From contig DATHET010000307.1 of NCBI GenBank assembly GCA_035490315.1, positions 1 through 64,000 of the forward strand: a DNA stretch of 64,000 nucleotides, read 5' to 3'. Made by a program: the position numbers and the translations under genes. The stretch is from JADJQU01 sp035490315. GTDB taxonomy: Bacteria; Planctomycetota; UBA1135; GCA-002686595. This document shows positions 8,967 through 17,682 of this stretch, piece after piece (within the stretch, counting starts at the first letter, position 1; every line of letters begins with the position of its first letter). The notes beneath the pieces are model-generated. The model was not told the origin of the DNA, searched no databases, and was given only the letters and a program-made list of their open reading frames with translations.

Positions 8967-10976
8967 ATGCAACGCTCCCAATTCCTCTCCTGCCTGACAC
9001 TTGTCCTCGCAGGCCTGGTTGCACTCGCACCCGAGGGTTTCGCTCAACGGCCTGGCCAACCGTCGCAAGGGTCCTCGGGCAGTCGCCCGAGCTCTGGCGG
9101 GGGAAGCTCTCGTCCCTCGTCGCCGTCGCCGCGCCCCTCGGCTCCCGCTCCGTCGCCGCGCCCCTCGAGCCAGCCCAGCGCGCCGCGTCCGAGCTCGCCC
9201 GCTCCTCGTCCGTCGGTGAGCCCTCCGTCGAGCCGCCCCTCACCGGCGTATGACGCGCCTCGTCCGAGCAGCGCACCCACGCGTCCGAGCGCGACCCCTC
9301 CTCCCAGCTATCCGACGCCCAGTCGCGACCAGAGCCCAAGCAGCGGCGCTTCGCGTCCCGCGCCGAGCAACGACAACGCCCCGCCTGCTTCCAACGGCGT
9401 GCGTTATCTCCCGCGCGTCGAAGATCGTCCCAGCGCAGCGCCCGTGCGCGCGAGCGAGGACGGTAACAGCCAGCCCGCTCCCTGGTCGAGGTCCACGCGC
9501 GCCCCGAGGCCGATGCCCGTGATCGAGCCGGTTCAACCGCGGCGTGGTTTCCCCAGGCTGCTAGGCTCGACCAGTGGTGAAGCGGCGGGCATGGGACCGT
9601 CGGCCGCACGCTTGTCGCGCGCACCGGGAAGTGCGCTCGCGAACGGACCCACGCGACTTCGCGAGCCGAGGCCCGATGCAGACGCGACTCAGCCGGCGCC
9701 GGGCTTGGACACCAGCAAGCTCTCGGAACGCTATGGCCGTGCCTCCGACCGCCTGGGACGCGATGGAGTCGTCAAGGATGCAGGCCCGGCGAACGGTCGC
9801 CTGAGTCGTGATCCGGCCGACCGCACCGCCGGCCAGCGGCCGTCTCGCGAAATCGCCGATCCGATCGCGGCGCGAGATCCGAGCGCACGCCTGGGAAACG
9901 CAAATCAGCCTCCTGTCGCAGGCAGCGCCGCTGACAAGCCCTCGACGCTCCGGGACCGCGCCTTCGCCAATCCCAAGCGCGCGCGCAATGCCGTCCGCAA
10001 TCACGCTTCGGGCGGTGGCCCCACGGGATCCGCGGCGGATGTCGGAGTGAATTACAGCCACGGCTGGTCCGGAGGCCTTGGCGGCGTCATCAACTACGGT
10101 TGCTGGGACGACGGCTGGTCGCCCTGGTTCAACTGGTGCAACAACGGTCACAACTCCTGGGGCCCGAGCTGCCATCCCCACTCGTGGTGGTACTCGCACT
10201 GCGGCTGGTACTGGCCTTTCGGTTACTCGTTCTGGTGGTGGAGCAGCTGCTGGGCGCCGTACACCTGGTACTCCTGCTACACACCGGCGTCGGTCGTGGT
10301 GTACCGCGATAGCTATCCTTCGACGGTCTATGTGACCGAAGCTCCGCCTGCCTACGCGCCCGCCGGCGAAGGCGTCATCGACGACTCCGCCGACGGCTCC
10401 GCTGACGCTTCGGGTGACGCGGGTGGCCGCGTGGTGGACGAGAGCATGGACAGGCTCACCTCGCCCACCGCGATGTCCGCTACGCGCACCGCGACGCAAA
10501 ATCTGACCATGGGCGACGCTGCCTTCCGCGAAGGCCGCTATGGCGACGCCGTGCATTTCTATGCGAGGGCGATCGAGTTCCAGCCCGATCAGGGTGTGCT
10601 CTACCTCGTGCTCTCGGACGCCCTGTTCGCGACTGGCGACTACCACTACGGCGCCTACGCATTGCGCAAGGCCCTCGAGCTGGATCCTTCCCTGGTCGAG
10701 AACCCCGTGGACAAGCACGGTTTCTACACGGATCCGATGGAGTTCGATCGGCAGCTCGCCGTGCTGGAGATCTATCTCCGAGACCGGCCGACCGATCAGG
10801 ATGCGCGGCTCCTGCTCGCGGCGAATTACCTCTTCGGATTGCGGCCCGCCGCGGCCGTCGACCTGCTGGAGACCCCGGCCGGCGAGTCCTTGCGCAAGAC
10901 ACCCAGCGGCCTGCTGCTGCTGGAGGCCGCGCGCAAGCAGCAGTACGACGCTGCGAAAGACGTGATCACCAAGTAG
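8967..10976 (+). CDS. Secreted Pro-rich, Trp-rich protein with C-terminal TPR
   Basis: This 669-residue exported protein has a signal peptide ending near residue 26 (LAPEGFAQ). Residues 27-180 are dominated by Pro/Ser with repeated R-P-S units and look disordered. Around residues 355-440 there is a tryptophan-, glycine- and cysteine-rich island (for example CGWYWPFGYSFWWWSSCW). Residues 510-660 form TPR-like helices (AFREGRYGDAVHFYARAIEF, ALFATGDYHYGAYALRKALE). ATG at 8967 has an AAGGA site 7 nt upstream. No enzyme motif is visible. A surface or matrix role with a TPR binding module is an inference. It is convergent with galK. Confidence 0.7.
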   Translation: MQRSQFLSCLTLVLAGLVALAPEGFAQRPGQPSQGSSGSRPSSGGGSSRPSSPSPRPSAPAPSPRPSSQPSAPRPSSPAPRPSVSPPSSRPSPAYDAPRPSSAPTRPSATPPPSYPTPSRDQSPSSGASRPAPSNDNAPPASNGVRYLPRVEDRPSAAPVRASEDGNSQPAPWSRSTRAPRPMPVIEPVQPRRGFPRLLGSTSGEAAGMGPSAARLSRAPGSALANGPTRLREPRPDADATQPAPGLDTSKLSERYGRASDRLGRDGVVKDAGPANGRLSRDPADRTAGQRPSREIADPIAARDPSARLGNANQPPVAGSAADKPSTLRDRAFANPKRARNAVRNHASGGGPTGSAADVGVNYSHGWSGGLGGVINYGCWDDGWSPWFNWCNNGHNSWGPSCHPHSWWYSHCGWYWPFGYSFWWWSSCWAPYTWYSCYTPASVVVYRDSYPSTVYVTEAPPAYAPAGEGVIDDSADGSADASGDAGGRVVDESMDRLTSPTAMSATRTATQNLTMGDAAFREGRYGDAVHFYARAIEFQPDQGVLYLVLSDALFATGDYHYGAYALRKALELDPSLVENPVDKHGFYTDPMEFDRQLAVLEIYLRDRPTDQDARLLLAANYLFGLRPAAAVDLLETPAGESLRKTPSGLLLLEAARKQQYDAAKDVITK

Positions 10977-11007
10977 TCGCCTCGCAGCTGCGGAGCGATC
11001 CGCGCAC

Positions 11008-11049
11008 CACTCGGGCTCCCACGCGTTGCAGCGCGCGGGAGCCCGAGTG
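11008..11049. terminator. Hairpin between convergent genes
   Basis: Perfect 13-bp arms CACTCGGGCTCCC (11008-11020) and GGGAGCCCGAGTG (11037-11049) enclose 16 nt. It lies in the 100-nt gap between convergent genes ending at 10976 and 11077, so it could terminate transcription from both sides. There is no T-run on either side. Confidence 0.6.
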
Positions 11050-11076
11050 CTTGGAGAGCGGCTCGGCCAGCCTGGC

Positions 11077-12276
11077 CTACTCGAAGATCTCGCGCGGCCC
11101 GGCATCTCCGCCGAACACTTCGATCGGAGGTCGGCGCTTGAATCGCGATTCGAAACGCCGGGCGACGTGGTCAGCGACCGACGCGGTCTGCTTGCGGTCG
11201 ATCAGCATCACGACACAACCGCCAAAGCCGGCGCCGGTCAGTCGCGCGCCGAAAACGCCTCCGGAGTCCGCCGCGGCGTCGACCAGGACGTCGAGCTCTT
11301 CGCAGCTGACGTCGTAGAGCTCGCGCAGCGAACTGTGCGCGGCGAACATCTGCTGGCCGAACAGCGCCAGATCGCCGCTCTCGAGAGCGCGGCGAGCCAG
11401 GAATGTCCGCGCGACTTCATGCAGGACGTGCTCGGCGCGCCGGCGCAGGAGCGGCTCGAGTTTTCCGCGCTCTGCCTCGAACACGGCCAGCGGGACGTCT
11501 CGCAAGCAGGTCGCGCCGGGCGAGACTGGCGCCAGGGCTTCGAAGGCGGCTCGCGCCTGGGTCACGCGCTCGTTGAACGCGCCCTGAGCGAGCTCGCGGC
11601 GCACGCCGGTGTCCGCCACGGCGATCGCGACGCGCGCCGGATCGAGCGGCAGATGCTGGCTGGTGCCGTCCTTGCAATCGAGCCACAGGAGCTGCCCCGC
11701 GCGCGCGAGGCCGACGGCGTGAGGATCCATGATGCCGCACTGGACTCCGACGAATTCGCGCTCCGCGGCGAGCGCGACGTTGACGCGATCCAAGGCCGAC
11801 AATCCCAGGCCCCACATGCGGTCGAGCACGAAGGCGGTGCCGACGCAGATCGAAGCGGAAGAGGACAAGCCGGCTCCCACGGCGAGATTGCCGCCGAACA
11901 GCACGTCGAGTCCTCCAGCGCGGGGAAGCTTGCGGCGCAAGAGCTCGATCACTCCCGCGGGATAATCCGCCCACTTGCCACGGCGTTCCAGCGGCGGACC
12001 ATCGAGGTCGAGCTCGCAGCCCTTTGCCTCGGAGGCCGAAGCCAGACGCAGGCGGCGGTCAGCGCGCGGCCGCGCGGCGAAGAACGTCCCGCGGTCGATG
12101 GCCGTGGGCATCACCGGCCCACCGTTGTAGTCCAGGTGCGCGCCCATCAAGTTGACGCGCCCCGGCGAGAAAAAAGTCCGAGGCCGCTCGCCAGGTCCAA
12201 ACGCGGTCGCGAAGGCCCTGGCGTGCTGCGCCAGCGCTTCGCGCGTCGGGTCGGACGGGGCGGCACGGATCGTCAT
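11077..12276 (-). CDS. galK: Galactokinase-family GHMP kinase
   Basis: This 399-residue GHMP kinase would phosphorylate galactose or a related sugar at C1 with ATP. Arg40 starts the signature GRVNLMGAHLDYNGG, the ATP loop is AVGAGLSSSASICVGTA, the catalytic Asp is in QCGIMDPHAVG, and the third motif is LTGAGFGGCVV. The usual GEHTD is GAHLD here, so the Glu that contacts galactose in known galactokinases is replaced by Ala46 and Thr by Leu48, while Asp49 is kept. The sugar may therefore differ. ATG at 12276 was chosen because a TATCTT lies 6 nt upstream. No other Leloir-pathway gene is nearby. Confidence 0.8.
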   Translation of the reverse strand: MTIRAAPSDPTREALAQHARAFATAFGPGERPRTFFSPGRVNLMGAHLDYNGGPVMPTAIDRGTFFAARPRADRRLRLASASEAKGCELDLDGPPLERRGKWADYPAGVIELLRRKLPRAGGLDVLFGGNLAVGAGLSSSASICVGTAFVLDRMWGLGLSALDRVNVALAAEREFVGVQCGIMDPHAVGLARAGQLLWLDCKDGTSQHLPLDPARVAIAVADTGVRRELAQGAFNERVTQARAAFEALAPVSPGATCLRDVPLAVFEAERGKLEPLLRRRAEHVLHEVARTFLARRALESGDLALFGQQMFAAHSSLRELYDVSCEELDVLVDAAADSGGVFGARLTGAGFGGCVVMLIDRKQTASVADHVARRFESRFKRRPPIEVFGGDAGPREIFE

Positions 12277-12282
12277 GAGCAC

Positions 12283-12288
12283 AAGATA
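12283..12288 (-). promoter_or_regulatory. -10-like TATCTT, leaderless galK
   Basis: TATCTT on the minus strand ends 6 nt before the galK ATG at 12276, with no Shine-Dalgarno site. This is consistent with a leaderless transcript. Confidence 0.45.
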
Positions 12289-12346
12289 GCGGCGCGGAAG
12301 CCCGACCGCGTCCCCGCGCGCTCTGGCATCGCATCCACAGCGCAGC

Positions 12347-12352
12347 TATTGT
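12347..12352 (+). promoter_or_regulatory. -10-like TATTGT, leaderless lipoprotein gene
   Basis: TATTGT ends 6 nt before the ATG at 12359. It is divergent from the galK element 58 nt away, so both promoters share the 82-nt gap. Confidence 0.45.
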
Positions 12353-12358
12353 CCACCC

Positions 12359-12700
12359 ATGCGCATCGCCACCAAGGCTGGCCTCGTACTCGCTGCGTCG
12401 ACTCTCGGCCTCGGCGCCGCGGTGAGCTCGTGCGCGAGCGTTTCCTTCGATCGCCAGACGCAGACTTCGGGCACGTTCCACTCGTCCGGGATCGCGGTCA
12501 CCGTGCTCAGCTGGGATCTCCCCAAGCGGGCCATTGACATCGCGCGCGACAACGCGTCGGACGCCGGACTGGTCAACATGCAGGTCGAGCGCGAGACGGT
12601 CACCCCGTATCTCGGCTGGTTCGACTGGGTGCTCGACATCTTCAGCGTGCGATTCGCCAGCGTCAGCGGGACCTGGGGCTACGACGGCACGAAGCCCTGA
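12359..12700 (+). CDS. Small lipoprotein of unknown function
   Basis: This 113-residue protein has a clear lipoprotein signal (GLGAAVSSCASV, Cys25). The mature part is about 88 residues and includes SSGIAVTVLSWDLPKRAIDIARDN and ends in SVSGTWGYDGTKP. The spacing suggests a short alpha/beta fold like other small planctomycete lipoproteins, but I cannot name a family. It is transcribed divergently from galK and convergently with the parvulin gene, whose stop lies 12 nt away. Confidence 0.65.
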   Translation: MRIATKAGLVLAASTLGLGAAVSSCASVSFDRQTQTSGTFHSSGIAVTVLSWDLPKRAIDIARDNASDAGLVNMQVERETVTPYLGWFDWVLDIFSVRFASVSGTWGYDGTKP

Positions 12701-12712
12701 AGCGGCGCTCGT

Positions 12713-13738
12713 TCAGCGCTCGCGGCGGATCAACAGCCAACCCGCGTTCGTCGCGATGGGCTCGGTGGTTTCCCCCACGCGCAGCGTGAAGACCCGGTCG
12801 AGATCCGCGTGGATCTGCGGAGTGCGCCGGCGGATCCAGCCCGCGTCGCCGCGGCGCTCGCGGCCGCCGCTGTCGTCGTCGTAGCGCGCCGCGAGCTCGG
12901 CCATGTCCTCGCCGGCACGGATGCGCGCCAAGATCTCGCGCGAGAGTCTCTCCGCGGCCTCGTGGCTGCGCTCCTGAGTCAGTCCGGCGCCGCGCGCGCC
13001 AGCGAAGGCGATCAGGATCAGCCGCACCCTGGCAACCGTGTCGTCGGCGAGCTTGGGATCGAGCGATGCGGGCTCGACGCGCTGGATCAGGTGCAGACCC
13101 AGCGGAGACTCCAGCGGACCGGAGACCTCGCCGGGTTTCAATCGGAACACGGCGGCTTTGAGCAGGCGATCGCTGGGACCGCGCTCGAAGATCCCGAGGG
13201 CGCCGCCGCGCGACGCGCTGTCGGCATCCTCCGAGTGAGTGCGCGCGAGCTCGGCGAAGTCGGCGCCGCCCGAGAGCCGCTGGAGCAGATCCTCCGCGCG
13301 CTTGTGCGCTGTGGAGTCGCTGCTCGCGATCAGGATCGAGCGACATCCCGCGAGGCGGTCGATGCGCTGCAGGACCTGGAATCCGGTTTCGGTCTCGATC
13401 GGGTCGGAGACTTCGAATTCGGCGGCGTGGAACAGGAACTGATCGATCGGCGGCGCGAGCATCCCGGGAAAATACGTGCCGAGCACGGCTCCGCCGCTGG
13501 CGATCTGAGCAGCGCGAGCGCGCGCGCACAGCTCGTCGAAGTCCGAGCCCGCGCGCAGCCTGACAGCGAGCTCCTTGGCCAGTTGAGACGCGGTCTCGCG
13601 AGCGGCGGCTTCCTTCTCCTTCGGCGAGCGGTCCCAGGCGAGGGTCATCGCGCGCACGGAGCGACTCTCGGGCGGCTGCGCGTCGCGGTAGAGCGGCGCG
13701 ACGAACATCGAAACCTGGAGCAGGAGACCGGCGAGCAT
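12713..13738 (-). CDS. Exported protein with three parvulin-like PPIase domains
   Basis: This 341-residue protein begins with a hydrophobic segment that is likely a signal peptide or anchor. It then carries three successive parvulin (PpiC-type rotamase) units at about residues 30-127, 132-227 and 235-340. Each has the family order: a helix with 'GxDFxEL', a 'GG.LG' turn, and a final 'TE.GFQVLQRI' or 'S.LGLHLIQRV' strand. Parvulins assist folding of exported proteins. Whether all three units are catalytic cannot be told from sequence alone, and the usual SurA-type chaperone domain is absent. It lies directly downstream of the 1222-residue exported protein. Confidence 0.75.
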   Translation of the reverse strand: MLAGLLLQVSMFVAPLYRDAQPPESRSVRAMTLAWDRSPKEKEAAARETASQLAKELAVRLRAGSDFDELCARARAAQIASGGAVLGTYFPGMLAPPIDQFLFHAAEFEVSDPIETETGFQVLQRIDRLAGCRSILIASSDSTAHKRAEDLLQRLSGGADFAELARTHSEDADSASRGGALGIFERGPSDRLLKAAVFRLKPGEVSGPLESPLGLHLIQRVEPASLDPKLADDTVARVRLILIAFAGARGAGLTQERSHEAAERLSREILARIRAGEDMAELAARYDDDSGGRERRGDAGWIRRRTPQIHADLDRVFTLRVGETTEPIATNAGWLLIRRER

Positions 13739-13745
13739 TGCCCCA

Positions 13746-13751
13746 AGCCTA
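13746..13751 (-). promoter_or_regulatory. -10-like TAGGCT, leaderless parvulin gene
   Basis: TAGGCT on the minus strand ends 7 nt before the ATG at 13738 and lies in the 22-nt gap after the upstream gene. It could give the parvulin gene its own leaderless transcript. Confidence 0.4.
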
Positions 13752-13760
13752 CAACGCGGC

Positions 13761-16700
13761 TCACTCCAGGCGCACGGTCAGCGTCTGGGGCGGGCCTTCC
13801 TCGAGCTTGACGGCCTGTTTCGCACGCAGACTGCCGCGCGAGACCTCGAGCTGATAATTGCCCGGAGCGAAATTGCCCAGGGCGAGCAGGCCCTTGGAGT
13901 TCGAGACCCCCTTGCCGGCGAAGAGGCTGGTCAACATGCGACCCGCGTCCGCGAATCCGCGCGTGTCTCCGCTCTCCGAAATCAAATTTCCGCTGGCGCC
14001 GGCGATCGGCTGTCCTTGGGGCGAGAGCACGCGCACGCTGAATTCCACGCCCTCGGCCATCACCAGCACGACTTCCGCGCCGCTCACCTGGCCGAGCTGG
14101 TGAGCCTGCTCGCGCGCGGTCGCGAAGCCGTCCTTGTCCGCGCTCAAGTCGTATTTTCCCGCGGACAGGTTCTCGATGCGAAAATGCCCCTGGGCATCGC
14201 TCTTCGCGCGCTCGGGCAGCAGGCCGTTCTTGCCGTTCGCGGTCGCGATCACCTCGACCCCCTCCAGCGCGTCGCCGTTGGTGCGGCGCACCACGCCGGC
14301 GATGGCGAGCGCGGGAGCCAGCTCGATCGAGAGATCGCGCAGTGTCTCGCCTTCGCTCACCTCGACTTCGATCGGCGTGGGCTGAGCGAAGTGCGGCTGG
14401 CCTTCGTCCCGCCGCGGAGGACGCAGGGAAAGCCGGTAGCTGCCGGCCTGGAGTCGATCGAAGCTGAATTCGCCGCGCGCATTCGTGCGCGTGCGAGCGG
14501 CGCCGTTGTCGCGGCTGACGAGCTGACCGAAAAGGCCCGAGGGTTGCACGGCATCCTCGCGCGCGAGGATCAGCTCGCAGCCCTCGAGAACCTCTCCCCC
14601 CTCGCGCGCCACGACCTTGCCCTCGATTCCACCCTGCGGCAGTCGCAGGTCGATGCGCGTCTCGGGCAGGTCGGGAATCTCCACCGTGAGCTTGATCTGG
14701 TCCGGGCGGCGGCCGCGCGCGAGCTCGGTGACCTGGAGCGTGTATTCGCCCGGCGCAAGGCCGACGAATTCGAAGCTGCCGTCCGACTGGATCTGCGCCA
14801 GCTTGAAATCGACGCCGAGCAGGTTCTCGCTCTCGAATCCGAAGGCCGCGATGCTGCCGCCGCCGAGATTCACTCCCGCAGCGCTGACGGTTCCGAAGAC
14901 ACGGCAGGCGCCGGACGAAGTGTCGACGATGTCTTTCTGCACCCGCTCGTCCTGCGGCACGCTGACCAGGTCGAAGTTCAGCGTGCCCAGGAAGCTCATC
15001 GGATTGAGCGCTTCGTCGCCGCGCGTCAGCAGCACGAAGTAGCTGCCCGCGCTCACGTGGTCGATCGAGTAACGGCCTTCCGCGTCGGTGTTGCCCTGGT
15101 AGAGGCCGCCGCCGGTGGAGTTGCCCTGGCCGCCGAGGTTGGCCGGCGAGAGGGCGAGCACGATCGCGCCCTTGACCGGTCGGTCGAAGCGGTCCGTGGC
15201 CGTGCCGAAGATCCCCGAGCCGCGCGCCATCGTGATCAGGATTTCCGGCGCGGGCGCGTCAGCGGTGAGCTGCACGGGCTCCGCGCGGCCGAGCACGTAG
15301 TCGCGGTGCGACGCGTAGAGCGTGAGCTCGCCCTCTTCGAGGCCGCCGAGCTCGAAGGAACCGTCGGCCTTGGATAAGACCGCTCGATCCCCGAACATGC
15401 CGAGCTGCGCCATGAAGCCGCTCATGCCCGCGGGCAGATCCTCCGGCCGGCCCATCTTCTCGGTGCCCGCTCCACTCTCGCCCGCGAAGGGCCCGCGCCG
15501 TCGATTGCGCCCCGGATCGTTGCCCGTGAACTCCTTGCCCGCGTTCGCGAAGACCGCTGCCCCGGCGACCGGCGCGCCTTCCTTGTTCTTGACCAGGCCG
15601 TGCACGACGCCGCCGGGAGTCAGCTCGACGATCACTCCGCGCAGCGTCTGGCCTTCGACGACTTCGAGCCCGGTCACGGTCTTCGGCAGGAAGCCCGGCG
15701 CGTTGAACGTGAGACTCTTCGGCCCGGGTTGGACCGACTCGATGCGAAACTTCCCTTGGGCGTCCTCGATCTCCTGCCCGCCGGAGTAGGGATTGCGCCG
15801 TCCGGGCGCCGCGACTTCGTTGTCGATGCGATCCTTGCCCGAGACGCGGAAGCTGGTCACCGGAACGTGCTCGAGCGCGTTCATCACCACGCCCTCGACC
15901 GCGCCGCCGGAGCGCAGGGTCACGCTCAGTTCCTTGTCCTGGTCCGGATCCCAGTCGACGTGCGTGCTCTCGTAACCGATCCGGCTGAACTCGATCCGAT
16001 AGGGTTTTTCCCCGGGAAATGCGCCGGCACTGAAGCGGCCCTCGGCGTCGGTCTTCGGGAATTCGAAGCCCTTGACCGCCTGCGCGAGCAGCGGGGCGAA
16101 GGAGAAATCGAAATTGAAATTGCGCAGGTCGACCATGTTCCAGCGCACAACGACGCCTTCGAGCGGCGTGCCCGAACTGGTTAGCACGCGGCCCTGGACC
16201 AGCGGCCCGCGCGGCAGGAGGAAATCCGGCGCGGTCTGCGAGCCGCCATCGGGCACGATCACGCGCGGCCCCTGGGCCGGCAGGTGACCGGGCGCCATGG
16301 CCAGCACGTCCACTTCGCCCGCGGGCACGAAGCTCATCGTGTAGCGGCCTTCACCGTCCGTCACGGCATGGGTCGCCTCGAGGATCTCGCTGACGTACGA
16401 GAGGTCGCGCAGCCCGCGCGGCACGACGCCGACGTCGGCCCCGGCCAGCGGAGTAGCCTCGGCGGTGCTCGATTCCTCGTTCGCGCCGGGCCCGGAGAGG
16501 ATGCGACCGACGACCTGGCAGCCAGAGTGCGTGCGAACGACGACCTGGGTGTCCTCGCCGGCGCGCACGGCGAGCTCGGGAACGTGAGTCAGCGCGAACC
16601 TGCCTCCGCTGGCCGTCACCTGCCAATCAGGCCCCTCCGGCACGCCGCAGAACACGAAGGCGCCCTGCTCGCCCGAGGTGGTCTCCAGGTAGACGATGTC

Positions 16701-17429
16701 GCCGGTGCGCGCCGCTTCGATCGCGAAGGTCGGCCCCGCGGTGATCGCCATGCGCGCTCCGATCGCCGGTGAGCCATCGGGATTCTCGACGCGACCGACC
16801 ACTCGGCCGCCGGGGCGCAGGAAGACGTCGACCGGGCCACCGGAGCCGGAGGCGAGCACGCGCGCGTGAGCCACGCCGTCGGGAACGTGGCGCGTGCCGC
16901 GCGCCTCGAGGAAGTACTGCCCAGCGCGCACGCCTTCGAACTGGAAGGCTCCCGCCGCGTCCGTGCCGGTGATCGCGATCGGCTCGACGCGCTTCTCGAG
17001 ATCGTCGCCAGTGTTCGCCAGGTGGAGGATGCGGCCGAAGGCGCGTCCACCGGCGGGCGGCAAGGGAAGGAGATCGATGCGCACGCCGGCCAGGGGCTCT
17101 CCGCTGCTGCGATCGAGGACGCGGCCGGAGAGCCTGCCCGGTCCCGACAGTCGCACGCCTGCGGGAATCTCGATTCCGCCTGGGGATCCGAAGGCGCGGT
17201 CGCTGAAGACGCTCTGGCGCAGGCCCGGCCCGGGCTCACCGAGGTCGATGGAGTCCGGATCGACGGCCGCATCGGGGTGGGCCAGCGGGCCGGCGGGCAG
17301 CGAGGTCCTGGAGTCCGCGCGCAGGAACCACCAGGTCAGCAGGCCGACGATCACCACGAAAGTGGCGACGAGGCCGATCAGGAAGCGCGGCTGTGGAAAC
17401 TCGGAAGCGCGTGGATCCTGGACGACCAT
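13761..17429 (-). CDS. Large membrane-anchored carboxypeptidase-regulatory-like protein
   Basis: This 1222-residue protein has one N-terminal membrane segment (residues about 15-37, FLIGLVATFVVIVGLLTWWF) followed by a long chain of beta-sandwich repeats. These have the carboxypeptidase-regulatory-like/CNA-B look: repeated 'G.V.....G.P..GA.V.......' and 'T.D.EGRYS...V..G.Y.L......'. At least ten such units can be picked out by their TDAEGRF-type turns. No protease or other catalytic motif is seen, so a structural or binding role in the periplasm or at the surface is the inference. It sits upstream of the triple-parvulin gene, which may assist its folding. Confidence 0.8.
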   Translation of the reverse strand: MVVQDPRASEFPQPRFLIGLVATFVVIVGLLTWWFLRADSRTSLPAGPLAHPDAAVDPDSIDLGEPGPGLRQSVFSDRAFGSPGGIEIPAGVRLSGPGRLSGRVLDRSSGEPLAGVRIDLLPLPPAGGRAFGRILHLANTGDDLEKRVEPIAITGTDAAGAFQFEGVRAGQYFLEARGTRHVPDGVAHARVLASGSGGPVDVFLRPGGRVVGRVENPDGSPAIGARMAITAGPTFAIEAARTGDIVYLETTSGEQGAFVFCGVPEGPDWQVTASGGRFALTHVPELAVRAGEDTQVVVRTHSGCQVVGRILSGPGANEESSTAEATPLAGADVGVVPRGLRDLSYVSEILEATHAVTDGEGRYTMSFVPAGEVDVLAMAPGHLPAQGPRVIVPDGGSQTAPDFLLPRGPLVQGRVLTSSGTPLEGVVVRWNMVDLRNFNFDFSFAPLLAQAVKGFEFPKTDAEGRFSAGAFPGEKPYRIEFSRIGYESTHVDWDPDQDKELSVTLRSGGAVEGVVMNALEHVPVTSFRVSGKDRIDNEVAAPGRRNPYSGGQEIEDAQGKFRIESVQPGPKSLTFNAPGFLPKTVTGLEVVEGQTLRGVIVELTPGGVVHGLVKNKEGAPVAGAAVFANAGKEFTGNDPGRNRRRGPFAGESGAGTEKMGRPEDLPAGMSGFMAQLGMFGDRAVLSKADGSFELGGLEEGELTLYASHRDYVLGRAEPVQLTADAPAPEILITMARGSGIFGTATDRFDRPVKGAIVLALSPANLGGQGNSTGGGLYQGNTDAEGRYSIDHVSAGSYFVLLTRGDEALNPMSFLGTLNFDLVSVPQDERVQKDIVDTSSGACRVFGTVSAAGVNLGGGSIAAFGFESENLLGVDFKLAQIQSDGSFEFVGLAPGEYTLQVTELARGRRPDQIKLTVEIPDLPETRIDLRLPQGGIEGKVVAREGGEVLEGCELILAREDAVQPSGLFGQLVSRDNGAARTRTNARGEFSFDRLQAGSYRLSLRPPRRDEGQPHFAQPTPIEVEVSEGETLRDLSIELAPALAIAGVVRRTNGDALEGVEVIATANGKNGLLPERAKSDAQGHFRIENLSAGKYDLSADKDGFATAREQAHQLGQVSGAEVVLVMAEGVEFSVRVLSPQGQPIAGASGNLISESGDTRGFADAGRMLTSLFAGKGVSNSKGLLALGNFAPGNYQLEVSRGSLRAKQAVKLEEGPPQTLTVRLE

Positions 17430-17668
17430 GGGTTGCGCGATTCGAACGCCGGCTCCCAGTGGAACAAAACCCGTACCCGCTGCGGGCTCGAGTCACGATT
17501 CGAGGCTTTCGAGCCCTGGCGAGCCTGCAAGCCGCCTTCGGGGTCCCTCGCTGCGCACCACGCTTCGGCGCGCCCGTGCCGGATCGGCCCATCGCGGCAG
17601 GGCCCGCCCCTGCGCAGGAGGAGCTCAGACCCGTTGCGATCGCAGTGTGGACTTCGATCCGCGGCTGC

Positions 17669-17674
17669 TACCGT
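17669..17674 (+). promoter_or_regulatory. -10-like TACCGT, leaderless exporter gene
   Basis: TACCGT ends 8 nt before the GTG at 17683. The 253-nt divergent region between 17429 and 17683 otherwise shows no gene. Confidence 0.4.
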
Positions 17675-17682
17675 TCCGCTCC

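Noticed and set aside
9060..9400. Tandem DNA repeats in the Pro/Ser-rich region
   Set aside because: The repetition follows from codons for R-P-S units and is not exact enough to be a separate DNA repeat. No CRISPR-like spacing is present.
17430..17500. GTTCGAATC on the minus strand resembling a tRNA T-loop
   Set aside because: Only three base pairs of the T-stem form, and no matching acceptor, anticodon or D-arm lies upstream. No tRNA is called.
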